Shown here: in pieces, positions 8,744 to 17,300 of the stretch
How positions within the stretch are numbered: position 1 is the first letter of the stretch
How the letters are laid out: each line of letters opens with the position of its first letter
Assembly: GCF_017742215.1 (NCBI RefSeq)
Contig: NZ_JAGHKP010000002.1
Location: forward strand, 62,001 to 126,000
From: Chitinophaga chungangae
GTDB taxonomy: Bacteria > Bacteroidota > Bacteroidia > Chitinophagales > Chitinophagaceae
Reading direction: 5' to 3'
Length of the DNA: 64,000 nt
Notes under the pieces: generated by a model
The model's database searches: none
What the model was told of the DNA's origin: nothing
The model's input: the letters and a program-made list of their open reading frames with translations, nothing else
Program-made: the position numbers and the translations under genes

Positions 8744-10420
8744 TTACCGCTTCGGCAGCACCCTGTTTTCCGCCGCCCATTGGCGCCACCTGGCCTGCAG
8801 GTCTTTCACCACTTCGGGATATTGCGCGGCCAGGTCGTTCAGTTCCGTTTCGTCTTCCGTGATGCGGTACAACCGCCAGGTAGTATCTTTCGTGAGCGAA
8901 ACCAGCTTCCACTCGCGGGAGCGGGCATAACGCGCGTTGAAATGTTCGTTGAAAAGATATTCGTGCCCGCCGGATTTTCCGCCTTTGAACGCCGTCACAA
9001 GACTTCTCCCCTGCTGCGGTAATATTTTGTTCCCGTTGTATTCAGCAGGATATGTCGCGCCCGCAAGCTCGATGAAAGTCGCCATAAAGTCCATTACATG
9101 GCCGGTTTGCTGCGCGATCTTCCCTTTGTTTTTGATACCGGCCGGCCAATACGCGATCATCGGCGTGCGCACGCCGCCTTCGTAAGATTCCATCTTGGCG
9201 TATTGATACGGCGTGTTGGCAACGTTGGCCCATCGCTCGCCGATGGAAGCGAATGTGGTCTGCGGGCCGGGCATTGTTTTTTTATCTTTCGGGTATACGA
9301 TCTCTTTGCCGTCGCGCGTTTCGCCGGGGCGGTCGAAACCTTTGCCGTAGCGGGAACAATCTTCAGGGCTGGCGCCGTTGTCGCTGAGGAAAACGATCAG
9401 CGTATTATCCAGCTCCCCGGTTTCTTTCAGCGCAGCCACGATCCTGCCGATGCCCTGGTCCATACAGTCCACCATGGCGGCATGCACGGCCATTGCGCGG
9501 GCGTCCCATGCTTTGTCCGGGTTATTTTCCCATGAAAGATCGTTTTTCACGCGCGGGGAAAGCGGCGCTTTTTTCGGATCGATGAGGCCGTATTGAACAA
9601 GTTTCGCGTACCGCGCTTCCCGGATCGCATCCCAGCCTTGTGTGTACGTATTTTTATATTTTTCAATGTCCGCCGGTTTTGCCTGAAGCGGCCAGTGCGG
9701 GGCGTTCTGGGCTACATAGATGAAAAACGGCTGCTTCCCTTTGCTGAATTCCCGCACATATTTCGCGGCGGTATCGTTGATGGCGTCTGTATGATAATAT
9801 CCGTCCGGTACCTGTTTCACCGGCTCGGTTCCGCTCACCAGGCTGAAAGGATCAAAAAAATCGACCACGCCCCAGATCGTGCCGAAATATTTTTCAAAAC
9901 CGCGGTTCAACGGGTATTGATCAATAGGTGAGAACAGCGGCCGGTCGGTTTTATGGTTCAGCCAGTCCAGCTGCGCCTGCGGCGTGGGCTCTTCGATCGT
10001 GTTGGACACATGCCATTTGCCGGACATGGCCGTGCGATACCCGGCTTCTTTCAGCACTTCGGCGATCGTTACCACATCGCGCCCCAATGCGCCGCGGTAG
10101 CCCGGGCGATGGCGGTCGGTCGTCATTTCGCCGATGCCCGCGTTGTGATTGTATTGACCGGTGAGCAAAGCCGCCCTGGTGGGGCAACAACGCGAAGTGT
10201 TGTAAAACCTGCTGAAACGCAGGCCGCCCGCAGCCAGTTTGTCCAGGTTCGGCGTCCTGATCTCCCCGCCGTAACAACCAATGTCCGAATAACCGAGATC
10301 GTCCGCCATGATGAGAATAATATTGGGCCGGGCGGAGGAAGTCCGGGTTTGGGAAAATGCTGCGGAGCAAACGAGCAGCAATCCGCCCAAAAAGACGTGG
10401 ATCAGTATGGATCTGTGCAT
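8744..10420 (-). CDS. Secreted sulfatase (arylsulfatase type, Cys-type formylglycine)
   Basis: 558 residues from the ATG at 10420; the start at 10507 would add 29 residues before the signal peptide. Signal peptide: MHRSILIHVFLGGLLLVCSAAFSQ. The metal-binding motif is RPNIILIMADDLGYSD. The active-site signature CCPTRAALLTG (Cys about residue 78) fits C-x-P-x-R-x4-T-G, with Cys converted to formylglycine by a maturase not seen here. Other blocks: GYRTAMSGKWH, NTLIVFLSDNG and RTPMIAYWPAGI. Size and motifs match type I sulfatases that remove sulfate esters from sulfated glycans or small molecules in the periplasm or outside. It is not beside a SusC/D pair, so the substrate is open. Confidence 0.95.
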   Translation of the reverse strand: MHRSILIHVFLGGLLLVCSAAFSQTRTSSARPNIILIMADDLGYSDIGCYGGEIRTPNLDKLAAGGLRFSRFYNTSRCCPTRAALLTGQYNHNAGIGEMTTDRHRPGYRGALGRDVVTIAEVLKEAGYRTAMSGKWHVSNTIEEPTPQAQLDWLNHKTDRPLFSPIDQYPLNRGFEKYFGTIWGVVDFFDPFSLVSGTEPVKQVPDGYYHTDAINDTAAKYVREFSKGKQPFFIYVAQNAPHWPLQAKPADIEKYKNTYTQGWDAIREARYAKLVQYGLIDPKKAPLSPRVKNDLSWENNPDKAWDARAMAVHAAMVDCMDQGIGRIVAALKETGELDNTLIVFLSDNGASPEDCSRYGKGFDRPGETRDGKEIVYPKDKKTMPGPQTTFASIGERWANVANTPYQYAKMESYEGGVRTPMIAYWPAGIKNKGKIAQQTGHVMDFMATFIELAGATYPAEYNGNKILPQQGRSLVTAFKGGKSGGHEYLFNEHFNARYARSREWKLVSLTKDTTWRLYRITEDETELNDLAAQYPEVVKDLQARWRQWAAENRVLPKR

Positions 10421-10482
10421 AACAGGGTCTTGGGTTCGTGAACAAACTCCAATATAATCAAATGCCGTTGAAAATATAAACG

Positions 10483-10896
10483 CTACTTCTCCACCTGCCG
10501 CAGCCACGCCTGCAACACGGATTGCAGATCTTTTTCTTTCTCTTTTACTTCTCCAATCGAAGAAAATTTCGCCATCCTTCTTCCGTCCGGGTAATTGCCT
10601 TCGAGGAGGCCGGCAGTATCGTTTATGGCCGCCCCGGTGGGGAAAACGAGCAGCACGTATTCTTGTTTATTGAGGTTAAACACCACGATGTCGCGTTTAT
10701 ATTCCTTCGCGTCGAATGTTTTCATTTCGCCGTTGTAATAAAACGCCGCGGACTTCCATTTCACCTGTTCGGCAATTTCAGGACTGGCGGCCAGCACCAC
10801 TTTCCGCAGCGCTTCTACGACATTTTTCAGGGGATGATCAAGTTGAGCGAGATATTCTGCGACCTGCGCTTCCGGGGACAATTTACTTTTTGCCAT
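10483..10896 (-). CDS. DUF1801-domain protein
   Basis: 137 residues from the ATG at 10896 (MAKSKLSPEAQ); a longer in-frame start at 11061 overlaps the next gene and is rejected. The pattern VVEALRKVVLAASPEIAEQVKWKSAAFYY and the later NKQEYVLLVF and GLLEGNYPDGRRMAKF fit the DUF1801 (YdhG-like) fold, small soluble cytoplasmic proteins of unknown role. It lies downstream of the two small genes at 10932-11749 on the same strand (35-nt gap) and may be the last gene of that unit. No signal peptide. Confidence 0.85.
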   Translation of the reverse strand: MAKSKLSPEAQVAEYLAQLDHPLKNVVEALRKVVLAASPEIAEQVKWKSAAFYYNGEMKTFDAKEYKRDIVVFNLNKQEYVLLVFPTGAAINDTAGLLEGNYPDGRRMAKFSSIGEVKEKEKDLQSVLQAWLRQVEK

Positions 10897-10931
10897 TGAA
10901 CAAGGTTGTTCCGACAAAATAAGCAACAATT

Positions 10932-11396
10932 TTAATATGCCAGCAAACGCCCGCAGGCAATGATGGCCGTCCATAATACGATTGAAAATATTGCGATGAG
11001 TTTTGTAACCGCCGGAAAGGCCGTGCCGTCTTTTCCCCGCTTCATCAACACCCGGAACCACAATGCGTTTGCTGCCGCGAGCGCCAGGAGGCTCATTTTT
11101 GTCCAGAAAACCGGGTCATAGCCGAGCGTGCCGGCATTCGTGACAAAAAGCAATATGCCCGAAGGGATCACGAGCCATAAACCTCTCACGGACCAGGTGA
11201 GCAAATGACTTCCCAGGCCCGCTACAGGCAGGTGTTTTGAAGATCCCAGCAAACGAAGGTCAAACATCAGCGCGGGCCCCACCAGCAAAACGATTCCCGT
11301 AATGTGAACGATCTCGAGGACCGGGTACAGCCACAGCGACTGCCGGATAAACGCCGCAACAGCGGAATGTTCCAGGAACTGCAGCCATTCTGCCAT
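10932..11396 (-). CDS. Four-helix integral membrane protein (DUF6644-like)
   Basis: 154 residues from the ATG at 11396. About four hydrophobic segments are visible: LEIVHITGIVLLVGPALMF, GLWLVIPSGILLFV, MSLLALAAANALWF and LIAIFSIVLWTAIIA. A conserved-looking His sits in the first helix (EIVHITG), as in small heme- or metal-associated membrane proteins, but function is unknown. Its start codon overlaps the stop of the upstream gene by one base (TGATG), implying translational coupling. The partner is the DUF6152-like protein at 11396-11749. Confidence 0.82.
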   Translation of the reverse strand: MAEWLQFLEHSAVAAFIRQSLWLYPVLEIVHITGIVLLVGPALMFDLRLLGSSKHLPVAGLGSHLLTWSVRGLWLVIPSGILLFVTNAGTLGYDPVFWTKMSLLALAAANALWFRVLMKRGKDGTAFPAVTKLIAIFSIVLWTAIIACGRLLAY

Positions 11397-11749
11397 CAAC
11401 GCAGCTCATATTTTTTCCCGTCGATGAAGATGCGTTCGGCACGCATTTCATCTTTCACTTCTTTATGCGGGTAACCCACCACGCGCAGCGAAGCGCCTTT
11501 TTTGATCATCTCGGCGGAAACGCCACGGGCCTGCATCCTGCTCATGGGCGCGAGTATCACCGTCCAGTTTTTTTTATCCTGGTTGATTTTAATGACGGAA
11601 TGCGGGTTTTCGTAAACAGACGATTGAACGGTGCCCGTGTAATCGAGCGTTTTGGTCTGGTCGTAATTGGCCCAGCCATGATGGAAAGGCGCGAAGGAAA
11701 CGCAGGCGAAGAAGAGCAGGAGGGCGAAGATGTTTTTTAGCAAAGTCAT
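11396..11749 (-). CDS. DUF6152-like secreted protein
   Basis: 117 residues. Signal peptide: MTLLKNIFALLLFFACVSFAPF. The mature protein opens HHGWANYDQTKTLDYTGTV and continues ENPHSVIKI, VILAPMSRMQARGV and VVGYPHKEVKDEMRAERI. This is the order of blocks I associate with DUF6152 (a small beta-barrel-like secreted protein with an N-terminal HH motif). It is first in a coupled pair with the membrane protein gene at 10932-11396, suggesting a periplasm/membrane partnership. Function is not known. Confidence 0.82.
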   Translation of the reverse strand: MTLLKNIFALLLFFACVSFAPFHHGWANYDQTKTLDYTGTVQSSVYENPHSVIKINQDKKNWTVILAPMSRMQARGVSAEMIKKGASLRVVGYPHKEVKDEMRAERIFIDGKKYELR

Positions 11750-11846
11750 ACATGGAAGTATTAAAGGTTACTAATCAATTCCCGTCTTCCTGAAGATACG
11801 ACATTTTACGCCGCGAAACCCGCCGCCACTGCTGTTTTACAGCGTT

Positions 11847-12173
11847 TTATTTTTTCGGCTCCCTGCTGTCGAGCAAGGCTTCGAGTTTTTTCAGCTTCGA
11901 CGCCCAGAAGCTGTCGAAATAACCGATCCATTGCTGGAGGTCGTTGAACCCCTCCTGCCGGAGCATACAATACCGCTCGCGCCCGATGTTGCGGATGGAA
12001 ATAAAACCGCCGTCGTTCAGTATTTTAACGTGTTTCGACACCGCGGGCCGGCTCATGTCGAAGTTTTCGGCGAGCGAGCTGATCGTAAGGCTGTTTTTCG
12101 TCAGCAGCTGCAGGATCTGCCGCCGGCTGGGGTCCGCGATCACCTGGAACACGTCAAGCGCCGGTTGGGACAT
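11847..12173 (-). CDS. ArsR-family winged-helix regulator
   Basis: 108 residues. The helix-turn-helix core is clear: VIADPSRRQILQLL, SISSLAENF-like (TISSLAENFDMSRPAVSKHVKIL), then the wing GFISIRNIGRERYCML. The C-terminus WIGYFDSFWASKLKKLEALL is the tail of the ArsR subgroup that travels with SRPBCC (AHSA1) proteins, and no metal-binding Cys cluster is seen. It overlaps the upstream SRPBCC gene by 20 nt, in the reverse of the more usual regulator-first order. Two identical inverted repeats just upstream of the pair (12612-12656) are its likely operator. Confidence 0.93.
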   Translation of the reverse strand: MSQPALDVFQVIADPSRRQILQLLTKNSLTISSLAENFDMSRPAVSKHVKILNDGGFISIRNIGRERYCMLRQEGFNDLQQWIGYFDSFWASKLKKLEALLDSREPKK

Positions 12174-12606
12174 GAGCGGATTGATTTAAGTTCTTCAAAA
12201 AACGTTTTGCAATTTTCAGCCAGCCCTGGTTCATAATGATGTAGGACATGAAGTTTCTGAACCCTTTAAACCCGCTGTGCACCAGCTGCAGCTCCGTGCC
12301 GCCGTTTTTGGCCGCGAGCGTCCAGGTTACGAGGGAATCGAGGGAGACCTCCCCTTTGCCGTTGCCGCCTTTCCAGCTGTACACCAGCTTTTTATTCGGC
12401 TCCAGTTCCAGCACCTGGCAGTAAATGTTCCCGTCGAAGTTGAACTTCACGATGGGTTTTGTGTGAAACTGGAACCGGTGACCCACTTCCGGCCGGAAAT
12501 TACTTTCCATCAGCCATTGCGCCAGCAGCTCGGGTTTGGTGAGGTACTCCCACACCCTTTCGGGCGAATGCGGGAAAAACCAGGTATGCCTGATCGCTCT
12601 TTCCAT
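12154..12606 (-). CDS. SRPBCC/AHSA1-type START-like domain protein
   Basis: 150 residues. The opening RHTWFFPHSPERVWEYLTKPELLAQWLM is the signature of the activator-of-Hsp90-homologue-1-like SRPBCC family. The hydrophobic-ligand-cavity strands follow (LELEPNKKLVYSWKG, SLVTWTLAAKNGGTELQLVHSGF), and a C-terminal helix ends with GWLKIAKRFLKNL. It is first in an operon with the ArsR regulator, overlapping it by 20 nt, and starts 5 nt from a tandem operator. These proteins bind hydrophobic small molecules, so a ligand-linked role with the regulator is possible but unproven. Confidence 0.92.
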   Translation of the reverse strand: MERAIRHTWFFPHSPERVWEYLTKPELLAQWLMESNFRPEVGHRFQFHTKPIVKFNFDGNIYCQVLELEPNKKLVYSWKGGNGKGEVSLDSLVTWTLAAKNGGTELQLVHSGFKGFRNFMSYIIMNQGWLKIAKRFLKNLNQSAHVPTGA

Positions 12607-12611
12607 AATAC

Positions 12612-12656
12612 GTAACTTTTAAGTTACACAAACTTAACGCGTAACTTTTAAGTTAC
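12612..12656. promoter_or_regulatory. Tandem operator: two identical 16-nt inverted repeats
   Basis: GTAACTT-TT-AAGTTAC occurs at 12612-12627 and again at 12641-12656, 29 bp apart, with a related half-site (aacttaa) between. Each has perfect 7-bp arms. They end 5 bp before the SRPBCC start codon, where repressor binding would block transcription of the SRPBCC-ArsR pair. ArsR-family dimers bind such repeats, so autoregulation is likely. Confidence 0.82.
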
Positions 12657-12690
12657 CTAATTTTTAAAAAAGAAATTGAGCCGGATTGAT

Positions 12691-12698
12691 TACATTTG
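12691..12698 (+). promoter_or_regulatory. Candidate -7 promoter element (TACATTTG)
   Basis: An exact match to Bacteroidota TAnnTTTG, 24 nt before the start at 12723. No TTG lies at the standard 19-20 nt distance upstream; the nearest is 12 nt away. Only the -7 element is supported. Confidence 0.45.
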
Positions 12699-12722
12699 TT
12701 TTAATACAATATATAAATACCT

Positions 12723-13619
12723 ATGAAATACTTTATCCGTGTTAGTTATTTCCTCCTGCCGATTTTGCTGCTAGTCATGCACACGCAGGCCTCCGCTTAT
12801 TACGACCGGCTGGAAACCGTCAAAAAAAGAACGCTGCTTATCCTGCTGCCCGACCGGGAAGAAGCCTTTATCGAAGATTACCAAAAACTGGTGCCCGAAG
12901 CCTGGACGCTCACGCCCGTTAAAGTCATCAGCGCCCGCGCCCTTCCCGATTACAGTTCAGACACCGCGCAGAAATACGCCTACCTCACCGTAGGCGGAGA
13001 AAGGTATGAACGCGTCGACTTCAGCACCGGTCAGCGAAAACAAAGCAACACACATCTTTACCTCGGCCTGTTCATGGAAGTGACCAAAAAAGGCCAGCCC
13101 GTGCGCGACCTGTTCAGGATAGAACTGTACCCGGACATGGAAACCCTCTGGGACATGGGCCGCGACCAGGCTTCCGCCAATTACCGGAACTTCAGGCTGC
13201 CTCACATCATGGCCTATCTCCGCTGGATGCAGAAAAACCTGGAAGAAGATAAACGCCCTAAACTATACGACGAAATAACCGACACGAAAATGCTGAGCCA
13301 GCTGCGGAAAGAAACGCTGTTCGTACCGGACAGCATGATCTATACCCGCAATAAATTCACCGGGAAAGAAAAACTCGTGGAAAAGGAATTTTTCAAAGCC
13401 TACAAAGGCAAACACCAATACGCCACCAACGCAGAAATGATCGAAATGCTGAAAACCCGCGACAGGTCGAAACCTTTTTTTATTTTCGAATACGTACTCA
13501 GCAGCACCAATAAATTCGTGACCGTGCTGGAATTGAACTCCGGCACGATCGCCTACCGTCGCTACCAGGCGATGAGCTACAATCTCAAATCAAAAGACGT
13601 GGAACGTTTGCTGGACTAA
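12723..13619 (+). CDS. Secreted protein of unknown function
   Basis: 298 residues. A signal peptide is clear (MKYFIRVSYFLLPILLLVMHTQASA, cleavage before YYDRLE). The mature part reads as an alpha/beta protein with a strand-rich start (RTLLILLPDREEAFIEDY, WTLTPVKVISA) and long charged helices (LRWMQKNLEEDKRPKLYDEI, MIEMLKTRDRSKPF). I recognise no catalytic motif or family. It is monocistronic, divergent from the SRPBCC/ArsR pair and followed by a strong terminator. The shared upstream region means the ArsR operators could also affect it. Confidence 0.85.
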   Translation: MKYFIRVSYFLLPILLLVMHTQASAYYDRLETVKKRTLLILLPDREEAFIEDYQKLVPEAWTLTPVKVISARALPDYSSDTAQKYAYLTVGGERYERVDFSTGQRKQSNTHLYLGLFMEVTKKGQPVRDLFRIELYPDMETLWDMGRDQASANYRNFRLPHIMAYLRWMQKNLEEDKRPKLYDEITDTKMLSQLRKETLFVPDSMIYTRNKFTGKEKLVEKEFFKAYKGKHQYATNAEMIEMLKTRDRSKPFFIFEYVLSSTNKFVTVLELNSGTIAYRRYQAMSYNLKSKDVERLLD

Positions 13620-13635
13620 CGTTCTCCCATAAACG

Positions 13636-13675
13636 AATCCGGCCCGCTCATGATTGAACAGGCCGGATTTTTTTT
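13636..13675 (+). terminator. Rho-independent terminator
   Basis: aatccggcc pairs perfectly with ggccggatt (9 bp) and is followed by a run of T to 13675. It lies 16 nt after the stop at 13619 and just before the convergent TonB-receptor gene end. Confidence 0.88.
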
Positions 13676-13688
13676 ATCGGAAACCATG

Positions 13689-16034
13689 CTAAAAACGGAA
13701 GGTAACGGAGCCCGTCAGCCTGCGGGGCATCTGCGGCGTGCCGTAAATGTTCCAGTAACGTTTGTCGGTGATGTTGTCCATGCTCAGGGCTATCCTGCAT
13801 TTGGGCAGGTTGTAGAACAAATTAGCGTTGAATACCGCGAAACCGGGGATCACGATGTCGTTGTCGTCCGTTCCGAAATACTCGTCGCTGTACACCGCGC
13901 CCGCACCAATGCCCAGGCCTTTTACAGCGGATTGTTGTACGGTGTAGCTCACCCAGATATTGCCTGAATTGAGCGGCGTACCGTAGGGGCGTTTGCCTTC
14001 CTTGCCTGCCGCGTCTTTCTTGAATTTGCTGTCGTTGTAAGCGTAACCCGCCACGATGTTCAGCCCTGCAACGGGGCTGGCGATGATGTCTACGTCTACG
14101 CCCTTGCTTTCCTGTGTGCCGTCCTGCACGGAAATGTTCGGATTGCCGGGGCTGGGGCGTACTTTATCCCTTACTTCGATGTCGTAATAACTGATGGTGG
14201 AGCTGAGCTTGCCGCTAATAAGGTCGATCTTTACGCCGCCTTCCAGCTGGCTGGCCCTCTCGGGTTTGAATACGTTGCCCATCAGGTCGGGCGCAACGTA
14301 TTTGATGCCTTGCATGTAGTTGGCGAAAAGCGTCATTTTATCTTTCAGCACCTGGTAGGCAACGCCCAGTTTCGGCGCAAAAGCCCCGTCGCTAGGGCCG
14401 GTAGGGCCGGCCGGCGCGCCGCGGTATTGATAACCGCCGTCTTCATAACGGTCGTACCGCAGGCTCAGCAGCAGGTTCAGGCGGCCGGTAAAACTGATCA
14501 CGTCTGAAATGTACGCTGCGTATGCCTTCTGTTTGAAGTCCGCTTCGTAATATACATCGCTGTACGCCTGCGATGCGCGAACGGTTTTCACCGGGAACAG
14601 CGGGTCGGAATCGGTGAAGTTGAATTTGTCCACCCCGCCAAGGTAATAACCGGTGGCCACGGTTTTGATGTTCTGGTAATCCAAACCCGCCAGCACCCTG
14701 TTTTTTACGCTGCCGATATGGAATTCGCCGGTAAGATTGGGCTGTATCTCGAAGCTGCTGTAATCCCAGTAAAAATCATACAGGTCGCGCACGAGCGTGT
14801 CCGGCGCGGCGAATGCCAGCCCGATAGTGCCGCTGTTGAACCCGAAATCCGCGTAAGCGATATTGGTGCTGAGCGTCCAGTTTTTGCCGAGCTTGTAGTT
14901 GAGCTGGCCGAAAACGTTGGCGGTAATGCTGGGCGGATAGTCGGCGCGGTTGGTGCCGTATGATTTGAAATAATCCAGCGGAATTTTGTCGTACCGGTCG
15001 TAACCCATGGCCGACGCGCCATACACGGGGTACGACGTCAGCGCGGGGCGGTTGATGCTGCTCACTTCAACGTCCAGCAGGATCTCGAAGCGGTCGTTTG
15101 CCTGGTAGCTGAGACTGGGCGCCAGCATGAAGGAACGGAGAAAACCCGCGTCCTGGAAACTGCCCTGGCGGCTGGCCGCGGCGTTTACGCGCAGCAATGC
15201 GCTCTGGTCTTCATTCAAAGGTGTGTTCACATCGGCCGTGAGCCTGCTGAAAGCGTATGAGCCGATGCTCAGCCCAACTTCTCCCATATGGCGTTTGAGC
15301 GGTTTTTTGGTCACTTTGTTGACCAGCCCGCCGTAGCTCACGCCCTGCGAGCCGTACAACGTGCCTGCGGGGCCTTTCACGGCTTCCAGGCGCTCCACGT
15401 TCACCGGGTCGGCGGATATGAGGTTCATAAAATAAATTCCATTACGGATGTAAGGAGTGGAAGTGAACCCGCGCATGGTTACTTCCGCGATGCCCTGGTA
15501 ACTTTCCGTGCTCAGCGCGATGCCGGGGATGGAACGAACGGCGGTCTGGTAGTCCTGCACGTTTTTCTCCAGCAGCAATTCCTTGGTAGCCACGGAGTAC
15601 GACTGCGGGTTTTCCAGGTTTTCCAGGTCCATGCGCGCCACATAAGCGGAGTTTTTATCGGCGATGCGGTTACGCTGGCCCAGCACGATCACTTCTTTCA
15701 GCTGTGTTTGCGACACTTCCAGCTGTATGTTCACGGTGGCGGTGGCGCCGTCTTCCACGGTCACTTCGCGGATCACGGTTTCGTATCCCAGCAGGGAAAT
15801 ACGCACGCGGCGGGGGCCGGATGGAACGTTTTTGATGAGGAAGTGGCCTTTGTCGTTGGAGATCGCGTTTTTCCGAAGCCCTTCCACTTCAACGGCCACG
15901 GATACGGCCGGCTGCCCGTCTGACGTGGTGATGACGCCGGAAATGACGCCTGTGCCCGCGCTGCCGTCTTCGGCTACTACAGCCATGTTCAGCATGCCCA
16001 GCAGGCAAACCAGGAGTATAAAATGTTTTTTCAT
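13689..16034 (-). CDS. TonB-dependent siderophore-type receptor
   Basis: 781 residues from the ATG at 16034 (MKKHFILLVCLLGMLNMAVVA signal peptide); an upstream in-frame ATG at 16100 is less suitable. A carboxypeptidase-like domain (ISGVITTSDGQPAVSVAV to ISLLGYETV) precedes the TonB-box-like LKEVIVLGQRN. The plug domain contains YQTAVRSIPGIALS, EVTMRGF and VERLEAVKGPAGTLYGSQG. The barrel closes with the FhuA/FhuE-type blocks QLEGGVKIDL, DVDIIASPVAGLNIVAGYAYNDSKF and a final Phe (LTGSVTFRF). These barrel features fit siderophore receptors better than SusC, and no SusD is adjacent. Likely imports an iron chelate. No Fur box was identified upstream. Confidence 0.92.
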   Translation of the reverse strand: MKKHFILLVCLLGMLNMAVVAEDGSAGTGVISGVITTSDGQPAVSVAVEVEGLRKNAISNDKGHFLIKNVPSGPRRVRISLLGYETVIREVTVEDGATATVNIQLEVSQTQLKEVIVLGQRNRIADKNSAYVARMDLENLENPQSYSVATKELLLEKNVQDYQTAVRSIPGIALSTESYQGIAEVTMRGFTSTPYIRNGIYFMNLISADPVNVERLEAVKGPAGTLYGSQGVSYGGLVNKVTKKPLKRHMGEVGLSIGSYAFSRLTADVNTPLNEDQSALLRVNAAASRQGSFQDAGFLRSFMLAPSLSYQANDRFEILLDVEVSSINRPALTSYPVYGASAMGYDRYDKIPLDYFKSYGTNRADYPPSITANVFGQLNYKLGKNWTLSTNIAYADFGFNSGTIGLAFAAPDTLVRDLYDFYWDYSSFEIQPNLTGEFHIGSVKNRVLAGLDYQNIKTVATGYYLGGVDKFNFTDSDPLFPVKTVRASQAYSDVYYEADFKQKAYAAYISDVISFTGRLNLLLSLRYDRYEDGGYQYRGAPAGPTGPSDGAFAPKLGVAYQVLKDKMTLFANYMQGIKYVAPDLMGNVFKPERASQLEGGVKIDLISGKLSSTISYYDIEVRDKVRPSPGNPNISVQDGTQESKGVDVDIIASPVAGLNIVAGYAYNDSKFKKDAAGKEGKRPYGTPLNSGNIWVSYTVQQSAVKGLGIGAGAVYSDEYFGTDDNDIVIPGFAVFNANLFYNLPKCRIALSMDNITDKRYWNIYGTPQMPRRLTGSVTFRF

Positions 16035-16163
16035 ATAGGTGAGTTTAGCGAACCGCGGCCTGAAAAAGGCTTTATTTCGGAGCGCTAAATTCGGGAACAA
16101 TACAGGCGGGCATTTACGGAAGCGGGAAAAATATTTACGCGATGCGGAAAAACCAGCTCACAC

Positions 16164-16194
16164 AAAAAAGGTTGCGGGCATTACCCCGCAACCT
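16164..16194 (-). terminator. Rho-independent terminator of the methyltransferase gene
   Basis: aggttgcggg and cccgcaacct form a perfect 10-bp stem with a 6-nt loop (16169-16194). On the minus strand it is followed by a T-run (16164-16169), 23 nt after the methyltransferase stop. Confidence 0.85.
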
Positions 16195-16216
16195 CCGCCA
16201 TTCACACGATCTCCCC

Positions 16217-17113
16217 TCAGGCCCGCACATGCAAAAACAGGTTCACGCCTTCCTCTTCCTGCCTCACGGTTATTGCTTCGCGGCGGGCGCCGGCTTCAAG
16301 GGCCATGGTCGTAAGTTCTTCAGCCGAACGGTGGTGCAGGTACCAGTCGCCGATCAGCTCCATATAATTGCGGGTGGGATTATGATCTCCGAAATTCCCG
16401 ATGATCACTTCCCCGCCGGGCTTCGTCCAGCCCAGGAACTTTTGCAGCAGGCGGATGAACACCTTGTCTTCGAAATAATCGAACAATCCCGCGCTCCATA
16501 CCATATCGAACTGTTCGTCCGTATTAAAACGGAAAATATTCTTATGTACAAAACTGATCTGTGCGGCATGGCGCTCGTTCAGCTCTTTCGCGTAATTGAT
16601 GGCATGTCCGTCTGCCTCCACGCATACCGTTTGCAGCAGCGAAGGTTCGATGCAGGCGTACGCCTCGGCAAGGTCCCTCGCGGGGCCGCTGGCCACGTTC
16701 AGCAGGCGCACCGGCGTTTTGCGCTTCAGCATTTCACGGATGGTGCGGATAAAATAACTTTTGCGGTTGCGCACGGCTTTGCAGGCCGGCTGTTCGTGCC
16801 AGAACTGGTCCCATTTCTCAAAACGCTCGTCTGCCGTTACCTGCTGGCGGTATATTTTATCGATGATAAGAAAATCGCCGGCGTAACCGAACGGTTTGCT
16901 GCGGCTGTGGCCGAGAATGGTTTTCATGCTGCCGTCTTCTTCGCAGAAGCCCGACTGCAGCACGGCGAGCTCTTCGCCACTGAGGCTGCCGGACCTGTAA
17001 GCGGTGGTAATGTCTTCGAATACCTGGTGAAGCGTTTCGTACTGGCGCGTTTCAGGGCCGCCGGCGGCGATCACTTCCTGTAAAAATGCGATGGGCGCTT
17101 TACTGCGTGTCAT
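16217..17113 (-). CDS. Class I SAM-dependent methyltransferase, PhcB-like (fatty-acid methyl ester type annotation)
   Basis: 298 residues from the ATG at 17113 (MTRSKAPIAFLQ); upstream in-frame starts reach over the divergent gene and are rejected. The N-terminal half has the block KPFGYAGDFLIIDKIY and CKAVRNRKSYFIRTI. The SAM-binding motif I is RLLNVASGPARDLAEAY, with the acidic VEADGHAINYAKEL after it and WSAGLFDYFEDK as motif II. Proteins of this pattern are often annotated as extracellular-factor 3-hydroxypalmitate methyl ester synthases after Ralstonia PhcB. The substrate here is not shown. It is divergent from a flavin monooxygenase and V4R-kinase operon (187-bp spacer) and ends at a strong terminator. 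Confidence 0.85.
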   Translation of the reverse strand: MTRSKAPIAFLQEVIAAGGPETRQYETLHQVFEDITTAYRSGSLSGEELAVLQSGFCEEDGSMKTILGHSRSKPFGYAGDFLIIDKIYRQQVTADERFEKWDQFWHEQPACKAVRNRKSYFIRTIREMLKRKTPVRLLNVASGPARDLAEAYACIEPSLLQTVCVEADGHAINYAKELNERHAAQISFVHKNIFRFNTDEQFDMVWSAGLFDYFEDKVFIRLLQKFLGWTKPGGEVIIGNFGDHNPTRNYMELIGDWYLHHRSAEELTTMALEAGARREAITVRQEEEGVNLFLHVRA

Positions 17114-17300
17114 TGGGGTTATGTTTTTAATTGTTCGCGGAATTGTGTTTTGACGATGTAAAGTTGCGGCGGAAAGCGGGTGCGGGGAATACGCAATTAA
17201 CGGAAACCGGAATTGGGTTAACCAAAATGCCGCATACATTAATTCAGCATGCGGAGGCGTGGGCCGGGGAAGTAATTTCACGGCATAAACCCCACCCACT

